Assembly (NCBI RefSeq): GCF_027594825.1
Contig: NZ_CP088930.1
Span: 372,001-436,000, forward strand
Direction of reading: 5' to 3'
Length of the DNA: 64,000 nt
Source of the DNA: Serratia liquefaciens
GTDB taxonomy: Bacteria; Pseudomonadota; Gammaproteobacteria; Enterobacterales; Enterobacteriaceae
Made by a program: the position numbers and the translations under genes. Below, piece after piece: positions 23,199 through 33,828 of the stretch (the stretch's first letter is position 1; every line of letters starts with the position of its first letter). The notes below the pieces were generated by a model. The model saw only the letters and a program-made list of their open reading frames with translations. It ran no database searches and was not told the DNA's origin.

Positions 23199-24821
23199 TC
23201 AATGCGCGAGGATATACACGTTTTTGTCGTACAACGGCCCCTGGCGGGTAAAGTCGATGCCTTTCACATAGGGTTTGACCAGCGTGGCGTTAGCCTCGTA
23301 GTAAACCGGTGCCACTGGCGTATCCACCGTCAGCACATCTTCTGCCTGTTGGAAGTGCTGCTGCACCTGCTCCGGGCTTTGCGCCGCGGTGGCCTGGTGC
23401 AGCAGCCGATCGTAATGCTCATTGGCATATTTGGCCGAGTTCTCGCTGCTGGTAGAGCGGAAAACGTTCAAGAAAGTGGAAGGATCGTTGTAATCCGCCA
23501 ACCAGCGGCTGAAGGCCACGCTGTATTGTCCATTGTTGATGTTGTCCAACACCACCTTGCGCTCCTGATTTTGCAAAGTGACCTCTGCCCCCAGATTCTT
23601 TTTCCACATCGCACTGCCGGCGATCACAATTTTCTTGATGGTGGCATCGTTGCTGTACAACAGGGTGAAACGCAGTGGGTGCTGCGCGTTAAAACCGGCT
23701 TCCGCCAACAGTTTTTTCGCTTGGGCAATGCGTTGTTCTTGCGACCACCCCGCCGCAACGCCGGGCTGCAAACTGAAGCCGCCGGCGCCGGTTGGGGTAA
23801 AGGTCCAGGCCGGCTGTTGCCCATAGCCCAAGACCTTGCCGGCAATGACCTGTTTATCCAGCGCCAGATTCAGCGCCTGACGCACCCGCACGTCGTTAAA
23901 GGGTGGCTGCCGGTTATTAAAGGCAAAGTAGCTGGTCGACAACAGCGGATAAGTCACCAATTGCTCATCGCCCAGGCTTTTTTTCAGCTGTTGATATAAT
24001 TCTGGCGGCGCGCTGTAACCCAACTCTATCTCACCGGCGCGGAAACGTGCCACTTCAGGGAACCCTTGCAGCGGCAGGAATGTCACCTTATTGAGCACCG
24101 TATGGGCGTTATCCCAATACTGGGTATTGCGCTCCACCACCACTTTTTCATTCACCACCCACTGCGCCAGTTTGAAAGCGCCGTTACCCACGAAGTTTTG
24201 CGGTTGAGTCCAGTTTTTGCCGTATTGCTCCACCACTTTCCGATTTACCGGCAGCACCGGGAAATGCACCAGTTGTTTAAGCAGATAAGAGTTAGGCTCG
24301 GCCAGCGTCACCTGCAGGGTATGGGCATCCAGCGCTTTCACGCCCAGCTCGGTCGGCGGTTTGCTGTCGGCGTTAATTTCCGCCGCATTCAATACATAGG
24401 CCGACGCCAGATAGCTGCCGTAAGGTGAAGCGGTTTTGGGATCGGTCAAGCGACGCCAGCTAAAGACGAAGTCATCGGCGGTCACCGGATCGCCATTTGA
24501 CCATTTTGCTTCCGGACGCAAATGGAAGGTCCAGACGGTGCCCTGATTTTCCCACTTCGTGGCCAATGCAGGGATCACCTCGCCATTTTTACCCACCCGC
24601 AGCAGCCCTTCAAACAGGTCATTGAAGATATAAAACTCCACGTTGCTTTCCGCCAGGTTCGGATCCAGCGTGGCTGGCTCATAACCATTGGCCCGCACCA
24701 GCTCCTGTTTAGCGGCCAGCTGAACCCCGGCAGGCACCTCGGCAGCCTGCACCGCCGCGCCAGCCTGTAAAGACAAGATGATTAGACCAGCCAATCCCTT
24801 AAGCTTGAATGAATATGTCAC
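23199..24821 (-). CDS. Periplasmic oligopeptide-binding protein, OppA/MppA type
   Basis: A 540-aa SBP family 5 lipoprotein-free binding protein. I chose a GTG start at 24821, which has AAGGG 9 nt upstream and gives a standard signal peptide (VTYSFKLKGLAGLIILSLQA...VQA). A longer frame to an ATG at 24863 has no ribosome site. Family motifs are ATLDPNLAESN, WSNGDPVTADDFVFSWRRL and FAFNNRQPPFNDVRVRQALNLALD. The gene stands alone without permease or ATPase genes. It probably serves an Opp transporter encoded elsewhere, as MppA does for murein tripeptide in E. coli. The peptide specificity is unknown. Confidence 0.82.
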   Translation of the reverse strand: MTYSFKLKGLAGLIILSLQAGAAVQAAEVPAGVQLAAKQELVRANGYEPATLDPNLAESNVEFYIFNDLFEGLLRVGKNGEVIPALATKWENQGTVWTFHLRPEAKWSNGDPVTADDFVFSWRRLTDPKTASPYGSYLASAYVLNAAEINADSKPPTELGVKALDAHTLQVTLAEPNSYLLKQLVHFPVLPVNRKVVEQYGKNWTQPQNFVGNGAFKLAQWVVNEKVVVERNTQYWDNAHTVLNKVTFLPLQGFPEVARFRAGEIELGYSAPPELYQQLKKSLGDEQLVTYPLLSTSYFAFNNRQPPFNDVRVRQALNLALDKQVIAGKVLGYGQQPAWTFTPTGAGGFSLQPGVAAGWSQEQRIAQAKKLLAEAGFNAQHPLRFTLLYSNDATIKKIVIAGSAMWKKNLGAEVTLQNQERKVVLDNINNGQYSVAFSRWLADYNDPSTFLNVFRSTSSENSAKYANEHYDRLLHQATAAQSPEQVQQHFQQAEDVLTVDTPVAPVYYEANATLVKPYVKGIDFTRQGPLYDKNVYILAH

Positions 24822-25379
24822 GTCGTTATCCCTTAATAGTGTTTTGTCGACGCCTATATTCATCGAAGCAGTTGAATAAATTAAATCATTAAACGCTATG
24901 ACTCATAACCAAAATGACGGGGGTGAAACAACATGAATTTCTTTCATTATCAAACCTCTACTCACTATCCGATGAGTCTGTTTTTCACCTGATCTGAAAC
25001 AATGTCAACGGCTATCCGACCGGCACTTCATGCCGATGGATGAATGCGTTAAACAGCGTCACTCGTGGTTCTTAGGGCGCCTGCATCGTCAGCAAAGAAG
25101 ATCGGCCAAACAGCGGGGTTATTTGTTTCATTTCACTGCCAATCCGTTAACGCATTATAAATACTGATGAATTAGCGAATAAAAACCATCAATAATACTC
25201 AAGCTTAATTTTTCCTTAAGACAAGATAATTAGTGAACAAAATATAAAAATAAATTAATACGAATCGTTTTCACTATCATTATTAATGTTCTTATATACA
25301 ATCAGGGCTGCCCGGCATTCGCCAGGCCTTATTCATTCGCTTTTCTTCTCTGCACTCTCTCAATAAAAAGGATGACTGT
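24822..25379. promoter_or_regulatory. Divergent intergenic region oppA-like / sfuA
   Basis: These 558 bp hold the promoters of the two divergent genes. Only tiny open frames without convincing ribosome sites are present. The strongly A+T-rich part (25140-25310) is next to sfuA and holds the Fur-box-like site. No RNA gene or repeat was recognised. Confidence 0.5.
25266..25284. promoter_or_regulatory. Fur-box-like site upstream of sfuA
   Basis: Read on the minus strand, AATAATGATAGTGAAAACG matches 12 of 19 positions of the Fur consensus GATAATGATAATCATTATC, with nine consecutive matches. It lies ~95 bp before the sfuA start. The sfu operon of S. marcescens is known to be iron/Fur regulated. 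Confidence 0.6.
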
Positions 25380-26396
25380 ATGAAGCTGCGTTTCACTTCT
25401 CTCGGCCCCATTGCCCTGCTGGCGTCGTCCATGATGCTGGCGTTTTCCGCCAATGCGGCATCCCAGGATGAAGGTATCGTTATTTATAACGCCCAACATG
25501 AAAACCTGGTGAAATCCTGGGTGGACGGTTTTACCAAAGACACCGGCATTAAAGTGACCCTGCGTAACGGCGGCGACAGTGAGTTGGGTAATCAACTGGT
25601 GCAAGAAGGGAGTGCATCCCCCGCCGACGTATTTCTGACGGAAAACTCCCCGGCGATGGTGTTAGTGGATAACGCCAAACTGTTTGCCCCCTTGGACGCT
25701 GCCACCTTGGCCCAGGTTGAACCGCAGTACCGTCCACAGCATGGTCGTTGGATTGGCATCGCGGCCCGCTCAACGGTATTCGTCTACAACCCGGCGAAGT
25801 TGACCGAAGCGCAATTGCCGAAATCGCTGCTGGATCTGGCCAAGCCGGAATGGAAAGGCCGCTGGGCAGCCTCGCCTTCAGGCGCAGATTTCCAGGCCAT
25901 CGTCAGCGCCTTGCTGGCGTTGAAGGGCGAGAAAACCACGCTGGAATGGCTGAAAGCGATGAAAACCAACTTCACCGCTTACAAAGGCAACAGCACCGTC
26001 ATGAAAGCGGTGAATGCCGGGCAAATCGACAGCGGCGTCATCTACCACTACTATCCCTTTGTCGACGGTGCCAAGACCGGCGAGAACAGTAAAAATATCA
26101 AGCTCCACTACTTCAAACATCAGGATCCGGGTGCCTTTGTCAGCATCTCCGGCGGTGGCGTGCTGGTCTCAAGCAAACACCAGCAGCAAGCTCAGGCGTT
26201 CGTGAAGTGGATCACCGGTAAAAACGGCCAGGAGATCCTGCGTACCAACAATGCCTTCGAATATGCCGTAGGCGTCAACGCTGCCTCCAACCCGAAACTG
26301 GTGCCGCTGAAAGAGCTGGATGCGCCTAAAGTTGATGCCTCCGCGCTGAACGGCAAAAAGGTCGTCGAACTGATGACCGAAGCCGGTCTGCTGTAA
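25380..26396 (+). CDS. sfuA: Periplasmic ferric-iron-binding protein SfuA
   Basis: A 338-aa ferric-binding protein of the FbpA/HitA/SfuA family. The signal peptide ends SANA (about residue 26). The iron-ligand tyrosines lie in IYHYYPF (Tyr222, Tyr224, Tyr225). It begins a three-gene unit with SfuB and SfuC, which imports free Fe3+ from the periplasm without an outer-membrane receptor of its own. AAAAGGATG precedes the ATG. Confidence 0.9.
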   Translation: MKLRFTSLGPIALLASSMMLAFSANAASQDEGIVIYNAQHENLVKSWVDGFTKDTGIKVTLRNGGDSELGNQLVQEGSASPADVFLTENSPAMVLVDNAKLFAPLDAATLAQVEPQYRPQHGRWIGIAARSTVFVYNPAKLTEAQLPKSLLDLAKPEWKGRWAASPSGADFQAIVSALLALKGEKTTLEWLKAMKTNFTAYKGNSTVMKAVNAGQIDSGVIYHYYPFVDGAKTGENSKNIKLHYFKHQDPGAFVSISGGGVLVSSKHQQQAQAFVKWITGKNGQEILRTNNAFEYAVGVNAASNPKLVPLKELDAPKVDASALNGKKVVELMTEAGLL

Positions 26397-26430
26397 GCCT
26401 GTCTTACCCGTACAGAGAGCTTTTAACCCT

Positions 26431-28014
26431 ATGTCGAATATAGGTTTCAACGCTGCCGGTGCAGCGCCACGTTATGCTTCAGCCCGACGCCATCAGCGCC
26501 CGGGACTGTTTATCGTGGCGGTCGCCATTTTACTCTCCCTGCTGGCACTGCTACCGTTGGGGTTTGTCATTAGCGTGGCGTTTGAAACCGGTTGGCCCAC
26601 GGTGAAAGCTCTGGTATTTCGCCCCCGGGTGGCCGAACTGCTGCTAAATACCCTGCTGCTGGTTCTCTTCACGCTGCCGATTTGCGCCCTGCTGGGAGTA
26701 ACGCTGGCCTGGTTGACTGAACGTACCACTTTGCCGGGTCGTCGTTTTTGGTCGCTGTTGGCGACCGCGCCGCTGGCGGTTCCTGCCTTCGTGCAAAGTT
26801 ACGCCTGGATCAGCCTGGTGCCTTCGATGCATGGGTTGGGGGCTGGGGTCTTTATTTCGGTCATCGCCTATTTTCCGTTTATTTATCTGCCGGCCGCGGC
26901 CGTATTGCGCCGACTGGATCCCGGTATTGAAGACGTCGCCACTTCTCTGGGTACCCGCCCGTTGGCGGTATTTTTCCGCGTGGTATTGCCGCAGCTAAAA
27001 CTGGCAATCTGGGGGGGCTCGCTGCTGATCGCCCTGCATTTGCTGGCGGAGTACGGTCTGTACGCAATGATCCGCTTCGACACCTTCACCACCGCCATTT
27101 TCGATCAGTTCCAGTCTACGTTTAACGGCCCGGCGGCCAATATGCTGGCCGGGGTACTGGTGCTTTGCTGCCTGGTGCTGTTGCTGCTGGAAGCCGGCAG
27201 CCGGGGCCGGGCACGCTATGCCCGCGTCGGTTCCGGTAGCGCCCGCAGCCAGAATGCTTACCGCCTTGGGCCTGTCGCTACCCTGTTCGGCCTGCTGCTG
27301 CCCCTGGCACTCACCGCGCTGGCGCTGGGCGTGCCCTTTATCACCCTGGCCCGCTGGCTGACTTTGGGTGGGGTTGAGGTCTGGCGCAATGCCGAACTGC
27401 TGCCGGCCCTGTTGCAAACGCTGTCGCTGGCGGCCGGCGGAGCCCTGTTGATCACCTTGTGCGCCATTCCAATGGCCTGGCTTTCGGTACGCTACCCCGC
27501 ACGACTGTATCGGGTTCTGGAGGGTTGCAATTATGTCACCAGTTCGCTGCCCGGAATTGTGGTGGCGTTGGCGCTGGTGACGGTCACCATTCACAGCTTC
27601 CGCCCGATTTATCAAACCGAAATTACCCTGCTGTTGGCCTATCTGCTGATGTTTATGCCCCGGGCATTGATCAACCTGCGCGCCGGAATTGCCCAAGCGC
27701 CGGTTGAACTGGAAAATGTGGCCCGCAGCCTCGGCCGTTCCCCTGCCCAGGCTCTTTGGAGTACCACGCTGCGACTGGCGGCTCCCGGCGCAGCCGCCGG
27801 TGCGGCACTGGTATTTCTGGCCATCTCCAATGAGCTGACCGCCACGCTGCTGCTGGCGCCTAATGGCACACGTACGCTGGCCACCGCTTTTTGGGCACTG
27901 ACCAGCGAGATCGACTATGTAGCGGCGGCCCCCTACGCGCTGATTATGGTGGCGTTGTCCCTGCCACTGACCTGGCTTCTTTATTCTCAATCCAAACGCA
28001 CGGCGGGATTATGA
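26431..28014 (+). CDS. sfuB: Ferric iron ABC transporter permease SfuB
   Basis: A 527-aa inner-membrane permease made of two fused permease halves, about twelve helices. Each half carries an EAA loop ([30 protein letters not shown] and [26 protein letters not shown]). It is 34 bp after sfuA and overlaps sfuC by 4 bp (ATGA). It forms the channel for Fe3+ delivered by SfuA. Confidence 0.9.
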   Translation: MSNIGFNAAGAAPRYASARRHQRPGLFIVAVAILLSLLALLPLGFVISVAFETGWPTVKALVFRPRVAELLLNTLLLVLFTLPICALLGVTLAWLTERTTLPGRRFWSLLATAPLAVPAFVQSYAWISLVPSMHGLGAGVFISVIAYFPFIYLPAAAVLRRLDPGIEDVATSLGTRPLAVFFRVVLPQLKLAIWGGSLLIALHLLAEYGLYAMIRFDTFTTAIFDQFQSTFNGPAANMLAGVLVLCCLVLLLLEAGSRGRARYARVGSGSARSQNAYRLGPVATLFGLLLPLALTALALGVPFITLARWLTLGGVEVWRNAELLPALLQTLSLAAGGALLITLCAIPMAWLSVRYPARLYRVLEGCNYVTSSLPGIVVALALVTVTIHSFRPIYQTEITLLLAYLLMFMPRALINLRAGIAQAPVELENVARSLGRSPAQALWSTTLRLAAPGAAAGAALVFLAISNELTATLLLAPNGTRTLATAFWALTSEIDYVAAAPYALIMVALSLPLTWLLYSQSKRTAGL

Positions 28015-29048
28015 GCACGCTTGAACTACAAGGCATCGGCAAGTCCTATAACGCAGTCAAAGTGCTGGAGCATATTGATTTGCAGGTTGCACCAGGCAGC
28101 CGCACCGCGATCGTCGGCCCTTCCGGCTCGGGGAAAACCACCCTGTTGCGCATCATTGCCGGTTTCGAAATACCGGACAGCGGTCAGGTGATACTGCAAG
28201 GCCACTCGATGGACAATGGCAGCGGCTGGGTACCGGCGCACCTGCGTGGCATTGGTTTTGTGCCGCAAGATGGCGCGCTGTTTCCGCACTTTACCGTAGC
28301 GGGCAACATAGGTTTTGGCCTGAAAGGCAGCAAGAGTGACAAGCAGCTGCGTATAGATGCGCTGATGGACATGGTGGCGCTGGATCGCCGTCTGGGCGCA
28401 CTGTGGCCACATGAGCTTTCTGGCGGTCAACAGCAACGCGTGGCGTTAGCCCGGGCGCTCTCCCAGCAGCCTAAATTGATGTTGCTGGATGAGCCCTTTT
28501 CCGCTCTGGATACCGGCTTGCGTGCCGCGACCCGAAAAGCAGTGGCGGAACTGTTGGCCGAAGCCAAAGTGGCGTCTATTTTGGTGACCCACGATCAGAC
28601 CGAAGCCCTGTCATTTGCCGACCAGGTGGCGGTGATGCGCAATGGGCGTCTGGCACAGGTTGGGCCACCGCAGGATCTTTATCTACGCCCGGTGGACGAG
28701 CCTACTGCCACCTTTTTAGGTGAGACGCTGGTGCTTTCCGCCGAGCTTGAACAGGGTTGGGCCCAGTGCGCACTGGGGCGGATTGCCGTCGACGATCCTG
28801 CCCGCCGGGGGCCAGCCCGGATTATGCTGCGCCCGGAGCAAGTTCAAATCAGCCAGTCCAATTCCCAACATCCAGGCCAGGCCGTGGTGACCCATATAGA
28901 TTTCGCCGGTTTTGTCTCCACCTTGAACCTGCGTATGGCCGACAGTGGCACGACGATCGAAATTAAAACTGTCAGCCGAGAAGGCCTGCGGGCCGGCACC
29001 CTCGTCAATCTGAATATCATCGGTCAGGCACATATTTTTGCCGGGTAA
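28011..29048 (+). CDS. sfuC: Ferric iron ABC transporter ATPase SfuC
   Basis: A 345-aa ATPase with Walker [10 protein letters not shown] (about 37-45), signature LSGGQQQR, Walker [13 protein letters not shown] and H-loop VTHDQ, then a ~110-residue C-terminal regulatory part. The start at 28011 ([10 protein letters not shown]) overlaps the sfuB stop. The frame extends upstream inside sfuB, but a start there is not credible. It powers SfuB. Confidence 0.9.
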   Translation: MSTLELQGIGKSYNAVKVLEHIDLQVAPGSRTAIVGPSGSGKTTLLRIIAGFEIPDSGQVILQGHSMDNGSGWVPAHLRGIGFVPQDGALFPHFTVAGNIGFGLKGSKSDKQLRIDALMDMVALDRRLGALWPHELSGGQQQRVALARALSQQPKLMLLDEPFSALDTGLRAATRKAVAELLAEAKVASILVTHDQTEALSFADQVAVMRNGRLAQVGPPQDLYLRPVDEPTATFLGETLVLSAELEQGWAQCALGRIAVDDPARRGPARIMLRPEQVQISQSNSQHPGQAVVTHIDFAGFVSTLNLRMADSGTTIEIKTVSREGLRAGTLVNLNIIGQAHIFAG

Positions 29049-29066
29049 TGCCTGCCACTCAGTCAA

Positions 29067-29093
29067 ACCGGTGCCTGCAGAACAGGCGCCGGT
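29067..29093 (+). terminator. Hairpin after sfuC
   Basis: An 11-bp stem with one G-U pair (29067-29077, 29083-29093, loop CAGAA) lies 19 nt after the sfuC stop. No U-tract follows, so it is a likely mRNA 3' end structure rather than a strong intrinsic terminator. Confidence 0.5.
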
Positions 29094-29173
29094 ATTACAT
29101 CTATGAACTTTGTCGTCGCCTTGTAGTACTCTGACGCCTCACTCAACTCCCTACCACCGTAAGACGACAGATT

Positions 29174-29386
29174 ATGCTTATTTTGTATGCCGCATCGGCC
29201 CTTATCTTCACCTTTATGTTTATTCTGGCCTTTATCTACTGCTTTTTTAAGCTTTCGAGGGACGGCGATGTGAACTTTAAGGTGACGCTTTGCGTGCTCA
29301 TTCTGTCGTTTCTGGCTTTCTACTCCGCCTACGGCTATGTCAGTACTCTGTTGGAGCAGCAGCAGGTCAAAATAAAACTCTATTAG
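29174..29386 (+). CDS. 70-aa membrane protein, unknown
   Basis: The ATG at 29174 follows TAAGACGACAGATT, a weak ribosome site. The product has two hydrophobic helices (about 3-27 and 38-57) with a charged loop, KLSRDGDVNFK, between them and a C-terminal tail, EQQQVKIKLY. I do not recognise the family. It lies alone between sfuC and the second EF-G gene. Confidence 0.55.
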   Translation: MLILYAASALIFTFMFILAFIYCFFKLSRDGDVNFKVTLCVLILSFLAFYSAYGYVSTLLEQQQVKIKLY

Positions 29387-29542
29387 CCATTAGCTTCCCG
29401 TCGCTCTGAACGAAAAAACCTATCGCAGCCATCGTTGAGTAAAAACCCTTTCATCAACTACGATTAATTTGTGACCGGTGCAAGCATTCACCCGTCCGGA
29501 GATAACCCACAGAGGATTATCATAATTTTTCATGCTGGTTAA

Positions 29543-29566
29543 AGCCGCCCTTCTTTTAACGCGGCT
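29543..29566 (+). promoter_or_regulatory. Hairpin directly before the EF-G ribosome site
   Basis: AGCCGC (29543-29548) and GCGGCT (29561-29566) form a 6-bp stem immediately upstream of AAGAAAGG, the ribosome site of the EF-G gene. It may tune translation. It is too weak, and lacks a U-tract, to be a terminator. Confidence 0.35.
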
Positions 29567-29580
29567 AAGAAAGGTTAATT

Positions 29581-31686
29581 ATGGCACGTACTACCCCCCT
29601 CGAGCGCTACCGCAATATCGGCATTTCGGCGCACATCGATGCCGGCAAAACCACCACCACCGAGCGGATTCTGTTTTACACCGGGGTCAGTCACAAGCTG
29701 GGCGAAGTGCACGACGGCGCCGCCACCATGGACTGGATGGCGCAGGAGCAGGAACGCGGCATTACCATTACTTCGGCGGCGACGACCTGTTTCTGGAACG
29801 GCATGCAGCATAATTATCCGCAGCACCGCATCAATATTATAGACACCCCCGGGCACGTAGACTTTACCATTGAGGTTGAGCGCTCCATGCGCGTGCTTGA
29901 CGGTGCGGTCATGGTCTACGACTCGGTGGGTGGCGTGCAGCCGCAGTCGGAAACCGTCTGGCGCCAGGCCAATAAATACAAGGTGCCGCGGCTGGCGTTC
30001 GTCAACAAAATGGACCGCGTGGGCGCTGACTTTTTCCGCGTGCGCAAAATGATGATCGAGCGCCTTAAGGCCAATCCGGTACCGATCGTCATTCCTATTG
30101 GGGCCGAAGACCACTTCACCGGCGTGGTGGATTTGGTGAGCATGAAAGCCATCCTGTGGGACGAAGCGACCCAGGGGATGAGTTTCAGCTTTGAAGAGAT
30201 CCCGACGGACCTGCGCGAATCGGCACAGGAATGGCGGGATAAAATGGTCGAAGCTGCCGCCGAAGGTTCGGAAGAGCTGATGGACAAGTACCTCAATCAG
30301 GAGCCCCTCAGCGAAGAAGAGATCGTTCGCGGCCTGCGCCTGCGCACCGTAGCCGGTGAAATTCAGCCGATGCTGTGCGGTTCCGCATTCCGCAACAAAG
30401 GGGTGCAGCGTATGCTGGACGCGGTGATTGAGCTGATGCCCTCGCCGCTTGACGTTCCACCGATGGAAGGCCATGACGAGCGTGACAATATCGTGATCCG
30501 CCGGGCGTCTGACGATGAGAAGTTCTCTGCGCTGGCGTTCAAGCTGATGACCGATCCCTTCGTTGGCCAACTGACCTTTGTACGGGTGTATTCCGGCGTG
30601 CTGGCCAAAGGCAGCAGCGTTTACAACCCGGTGAAAGGCAAGAAGGAGCGCATTGGCCGCATCGTGCAAATGCACGCCAACGATCGTAAGGATGTCGAAG
30701 AACTGCACGCCGGTGATATAGCCGCCTGCGTCGGATTAAAAGACGTCACCACCGGCGACACCCTGTGCGATCCCAACGCCATTATCACGCTGGAAAAAAT
30801 GGTCTTCCCGGAACCGGTTATCGCTCAGGCGATTGAGCCTAAAACCAAAGCCGATCAGGAGAGAATGGGCATCGCGCTGCAACGCCTTTCTTCAGAGGAC
30901 CCGTCATTCCGCGTGCGCACCGATGAAGAGTCGGGCCAGACCATTATTTACGGTATGGGCGAACTGCATTTGGAAATTATCGTCGATCGCATGCGTCGCG
31001 AGTTCGGCGTGGCGACCACCACCGGCAAACCGCAGGTTTCCTACCGCGAAACCATCCGCAAGCGCGTGACCGACGTGGAAGGCAAATTCGTGCGCCAGTC
31101 CGGTGGTAAAGGCCAGTACGGCCACGTGGTATTGACGGTGGAACCTAATGAGCCGGGCAAGGGTTTTGAATTCTTCGATGAAATCAAAGGCGGCGTGATC
31201 CCGGGTGAATTTATCCCGGCGGTGAGAAAAGGCGTGCTGGAAGCGTTGAATAACGGCGTGCTGGCCGGCTATCAGGTGGTGGATGTCAAAGTACACCTGA
31301 CCTTCGGCTCTTATCACGACGTCGACTCTTCGGAGCAGGCCTTCCGCATGGCGGCCATCTTTGGTTTTAAAGAGGCCTGCCGTCAGGCGGATCCGGTGAT
31401 TCTCGAACCCATCATGTCGGTAGAGGTAGAAACGCCGGAAGATTACGCCGGCAGCGTAATGGGCGATCTGTCGTCACGGCGCGGATTGGTTCAAGGGATG
31501 GAAGATATCCCGGGCGGCGGCGGCAAGGAAATTCACGCCAAGGTGCCGCTGTCCGAGATGTTTGGCTATTCCACCACCTTACGTTCAATGTCGCAGGGGC
31601 GCGCCACCTACACCATGGAGTTCAGCCACTACGCCGAAGCGCCGCGTAACGTAGCCGAAGAGATCATCCACCACAGTAAAAAGTAA
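29581..31686 (+). CDS. fusA2: Elongation factor G, second copy
   Basis: A 701-aa translational GTPase. The G motifs are intact: [22 protein letters not shown] and NKMDR. Domains II-V follow, with SYHDVDSSE in domain IV and [15 protein letters not shown] [23 protein letters not shown] in domain V. It is very similar in layout to E. coli FusA (704 aa) but differs at many positions. Compared from memory, I estimate roughly 60-65% identity. It also lacks the str-operon neighbours rpsL, rpsG and tufA. It is therefore a paralogue. It may act in translocation under special conditions or only in ribosome recycling, as in organisms with split EF-G functions. AAAGG precedes the ATG. Confidence 0.88.
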   Translation: MARTTPLERYRNIGISAHIDAGKTTTTERILFYTGVSHKLGEVHDGAATMDWMAQEQERGITITSAATTCFWNGMQHNYPQHRINIIDTPGHVDFTIEVERSMRVLDGAVMVYDSVGGVQPQSETVWRQANKYKVPRLAFVNKMDRVGADFFRVRKMMIERLKANPVPIVIPIGAEDHFTGVVDLVSMKAILWDEATQGMSFSFEEIPTDLRESAQEWRDKMVEAAAEGSEELMDKYLNQEPLSEEEIVRGLRLRTVAGEIQPMLCGSAFRNKGVQRMLDAVIELMPSPLDVPPMEGHDERDNIVIRRASDDEKFSALAFKLMTDPFVGQLTFVRVYSGVLAKGSSVYNPVKGKKERIGRIVQMHANDRKDVEELHAGDIAACVGLKDVTTGDTLCDPNAIITLEKMVFPEPVIAQAIEPKTKADQERMGIALQRLSSEDPSFRVRTDEESGQTIIYGMGELHLEIIVDRMRREFGVATTTGKPQVSYRETIRKRVTDVEGKFVRQSGGKGQYGHVVLTVEPNEPGKGFEFFDEIKGGVIPGEFIPAVRKGVLEALNNGVLAGYQVVDVKVHLTFGSYHDVDSSEQAFRMAAIFGFKEACRQADPVILEPIMSVEVETPEDYAGSVMGDLSSRRGLVQGMEDIPGGGGKEIHAKVPLSEMFGYSTTLRSMSQGRATYTMEFSHYAEAPRNVAEEIIHHSKK

Positions 31687-31692
31687 GCGTAG

Positions 31693-31717
31693 CGCCTGCC
31701 GCATTCAGCGGCAGGCG
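31693..31717. terminator. Hairpin between fusA2 and the convergent EamA gene
   Basis: A perfect 10-bp stem (CGCCTGCCGC at 31693-31702, GCGGCAGGCG at 31708-31717) with an ATTCA loop fills the gap between the two convergent stops. The T-tract is weak (TTACTCCTT). It is probably used from both sides. Confidence 0.65.
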
Positions 31718-32683
31718 TTACTCCTTGGCCCCAACGCTGACCACCACCGACTGCGGCTTGATCCGCATCGCCGACACCACCCCCACTATCAGGCAGGCGA
31801 TACCGCCCAGCGTCAGCAACGGTGGCCAGGCCTGGCGCAGCATAAAGGTGTAAGCCAAGCCGGCCAGAATTTCGAAGACGATCAGCGGCCCGACCAACAC
31901 CGTCGGCAGACGCTGACTCGCCTCATTCCAACACAGAGCGCCAATCCACGAACACAGAATGCCGATAGTCATCATCAAGGGCACGAACACCTCCGGCCTG
32001 GGTCCGAAAGGCAACGCAAACTCGGGCCGGGTAAGGGCCAAATGACCGCAAACCACCAAATAGCCGAGCAGCGCCAGCGGCAGCGTCGCCAGGCCCTGCG
32101 CGGTCGCCCAGGTCGCGGGCCTGTGGTTCGGGTTCTCGCGCAGCCAGCGGGAATTGCGCAACGGGAACCAGGTCCAGCACGCCACCGCCAGCAGCGCCAG
32201 GCCCAAGCCGCTGGTATAACGCCAGACGTCGATCGGGGCCGTATTGCCCTGCAGTTCGGCAACGTTGACCAACGCCAGACCGCAGGCAATCAGCACCAGC
32301 GCCGGCGTCAGTTTGCGCCAGGAAAGCCGCCCATCGTGTCGGCTGTAAAACAGGTTGGCGGTCACCGAGATAACCACCGGCAGCGTACCGATAATCATGG
32401 TAGAGACCGGCGCGCCAGTACGTTGAATGGCACTCGCCAGGCACAGGTAATACAGCAGGTTGCCAATCGCCGTCAGCTTTAACGCCTCCAGCCAATCGTG
32501 ACGATGTAACTTTTTCAGACGATGACGATCAAACCAGGCCAACGGCAAGGCAATCAGCCCAAAGGCCAGATAGCGCCCGGTCGACTGCAACGCCGCCGGG
32601 TATTCAGGGATTAACACCGGGCCGACAAAAATCAGCCCCCACATCAGCCCGGCAGACAAGGCAAATAACACGCCGACAAACAT
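31718..32683 (-). CDS. EamA/DMT-family transporter
   Basis: A 321-aa membrane protein with about ten hydrophobic helices in two EamA repeats (first LFALSAGLMWGLIFVGP, second starting LGLALLAVACWTWFP). I chose the ATG at 32683, which has GGAG upstream. A frame beginning ten codons earlier has none. Members export amino acids, nucleosides or other metabolites. An AraC regulator gene lies 104 bp upstream on the same strand and may control it. The substrate is unknown. Confidence 0.75.
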   Translation of the reverse strand: MFVGVLFALSAGLMWGLIFVGPVLIPEYPAALQSTGRYLAFGLIALPLAWFDRHRLKKLHRHDWLEALKLTAIGNLLYYLCLASAIQRTGAPVSTMIIGTLPVVISVTANLFYSRHDGRLSWRKLTPALVLIACGLALVNVAELQGNTAPIDVWRYTSGLGLALLAVACWTWFPLRNSRWLRENPNHRPATWATAQGLATLPLALLGYLVVCGHLALTRPEFALPFGPRPEVFVPLMMTIGILCSWIGALCWNEASQRLPTVLVGPLIVFEILAGLAYTFMLRQAWPPLLTLGGIACLIVGVVSAMRIKPQSVVVSVGAKE

Positions 32684-32787
32684 AATGACTCCATCAACAA
32701 CCGGGTACAGCAATGCGAACCCGTGATTAAATACTTGGAGTCAGCCTAACGAGCTCGGGCGGGAAAATATTGTAGCAGGTTGCTGTT

Positions 32788-33660
32788 TTAGCGGTTGGTG
32801 ACCTGTTTCTGGTAGCGCACTGGTGTGACACCGTAACGATTGGCAAAAGCGCGCGTCAAATGCGCCTGATCGGTCAACCCCGCTGCGGCGGCCACCTGTG
32901 CCGCAGGCATGCCGCGCCCGAGCATCTGTTTGGCCTGTGACAGGCGGATCGCCATCAGCATTTGTTGAGGGGATACATGGTATTGGGCTTTGAATTTACG
33001 CAGAAAATGATAGGGACTGAGAGAAACCAGCGCCGCCAACTGATCGAGCGTAATGACGGAAGCAAAATTATCGTGCAGATAGCTTTTGACGATATCAAAA
33101 CGGTGCGCCGCTTCTGCTTTCAACGGGCGTGCAGCCTGGATATGCGGACGGAAAATGCTGATGACCTGCATCAGAAGATCGTCGATGGTCAGCGGATCAC
33201 GAGCCTGCCACAGTGCGGCCAGCGTGGCGGACAACTGCCGTGCAGCTAACGGATCCTGGCGTATGGCATCGGTGAACCAAAACCCCTGCTCACCGGACAG
33301 CCGTTCCAGCGTGTGCGGTTCAAGATAAAGCATCCGATAATTCCAGCCGCCGGCGGTTTCCGACTCGCCGGTGTGCAACTCGTCCGGGTTCATCAATATC
33401 AGCGAACCCGGCGCCGCCAAATGTTGTGCTCCGCGATAGCGAAAGCGCTCAGCCCCCGAATCGACGGTACCAATGGCGAAAGCATCGTGGGTGTGCGGCT
33501 CAAAAACGTAGCGCTCAATATGCGCGTGATAAAGCTCAACGCCCGGCATCTGCGGTAGATGCCGAAACTGCGCGCTGTCTTTCTCAAAGGGAAACTGTTG
33601 TGGAACACCCTGCACCGTACCGCCCTGCTTCAATTGTGCCGATGCCGATAGGATAGACAA
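32788..33660 (-). CDS. AraC-family regulator with cupin sensor domain
   Basis: A protein of up to 290 aa. The N-terminal half is a cupin-type AraC binding domain (FEPHTHDAFAIGTVDSGAERFRYRG, then PGSLILMNPDELHTGE). The C-terminal ~100 residues hold two helix-turn-helix units (ITLDQLAALVSLSPYHFLRKFKAQY and MPAAQVAAAAGLTDQAHLTRAFANRYG). The start is uncertain: the frame opens with TTG at 33660, a GTG at codon 16 is also possible, and no clear ribosome site decides. It lies upstream of the EamA exporter on the same strand. This regulator/exporter pairing is common in proteobacteria. Confidence 0.75.
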   Translation of the reverse strand: MSILSASAQLKQGGTVQGVPQQFPFEKDSAQFRHLPQMPGVELYHAHIERYVFEPHTHDAFAIGTVDSGAERFRYRGAQHLAAPGSLILMNPDELHTGESETAGGWNYRMLYLEPHTLERLSGEQGFWFTDAIRQDPLAARQLSATLAALWQARDPLTIDDLLMQVISIFRPHIQAARPLKAEAAHRFDIVKSYLHDNFASVITLDQLAALVSLSPYHFLRKFKAQYHVSPQQMLMAIRLSQAKQMLGRGMPAAQVAAAAGLTDQAHLTRAFANRYGVTPVRYQKQVTNR

Positions 33661-33828
33661 CGCCGCAGGTTTTGAGTAGTGCGCAACGCGGTTTTCTGGA
33701 CGCTGATGCTCATTCAGCGTAGGGTATTTTACTCAGCGTCAGGCATCTGCCAGCCAGCACCGGCGTCTTGATTATCCCGCCGCAGAACGGGAAACCCGTT
33801 TTTAACCCCTTGAAAGTAAGAGGCAACA

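Noticed and set aside
24864..25379. Short ORFs (19-27 codons) in the oppA-sfuA gap
   Set aside because: No ribosome sites and no recognisable signal or composition. The region is better read as a promoter region.
26995..27990. 331-codon open frame antisense to sfuB
   Set aside because: It is a Gln/Arg/Gly-rich translation with no hydrophobic or domain pattern. sfuB on the other strand is certain.
29532..29813. 93-codon frame starting before and overlapping the EF-G start
   Set aside because: Its first 16 codons could be a leader, but the rest is an out-of-frame reading of fusA2 and there is no ribosome site.
29575..30708. 377-codon open frame antisense to fusA2
   Set aside because: Shadow of a highly conserved gene; histidine-rich composition typical of antisense frames.
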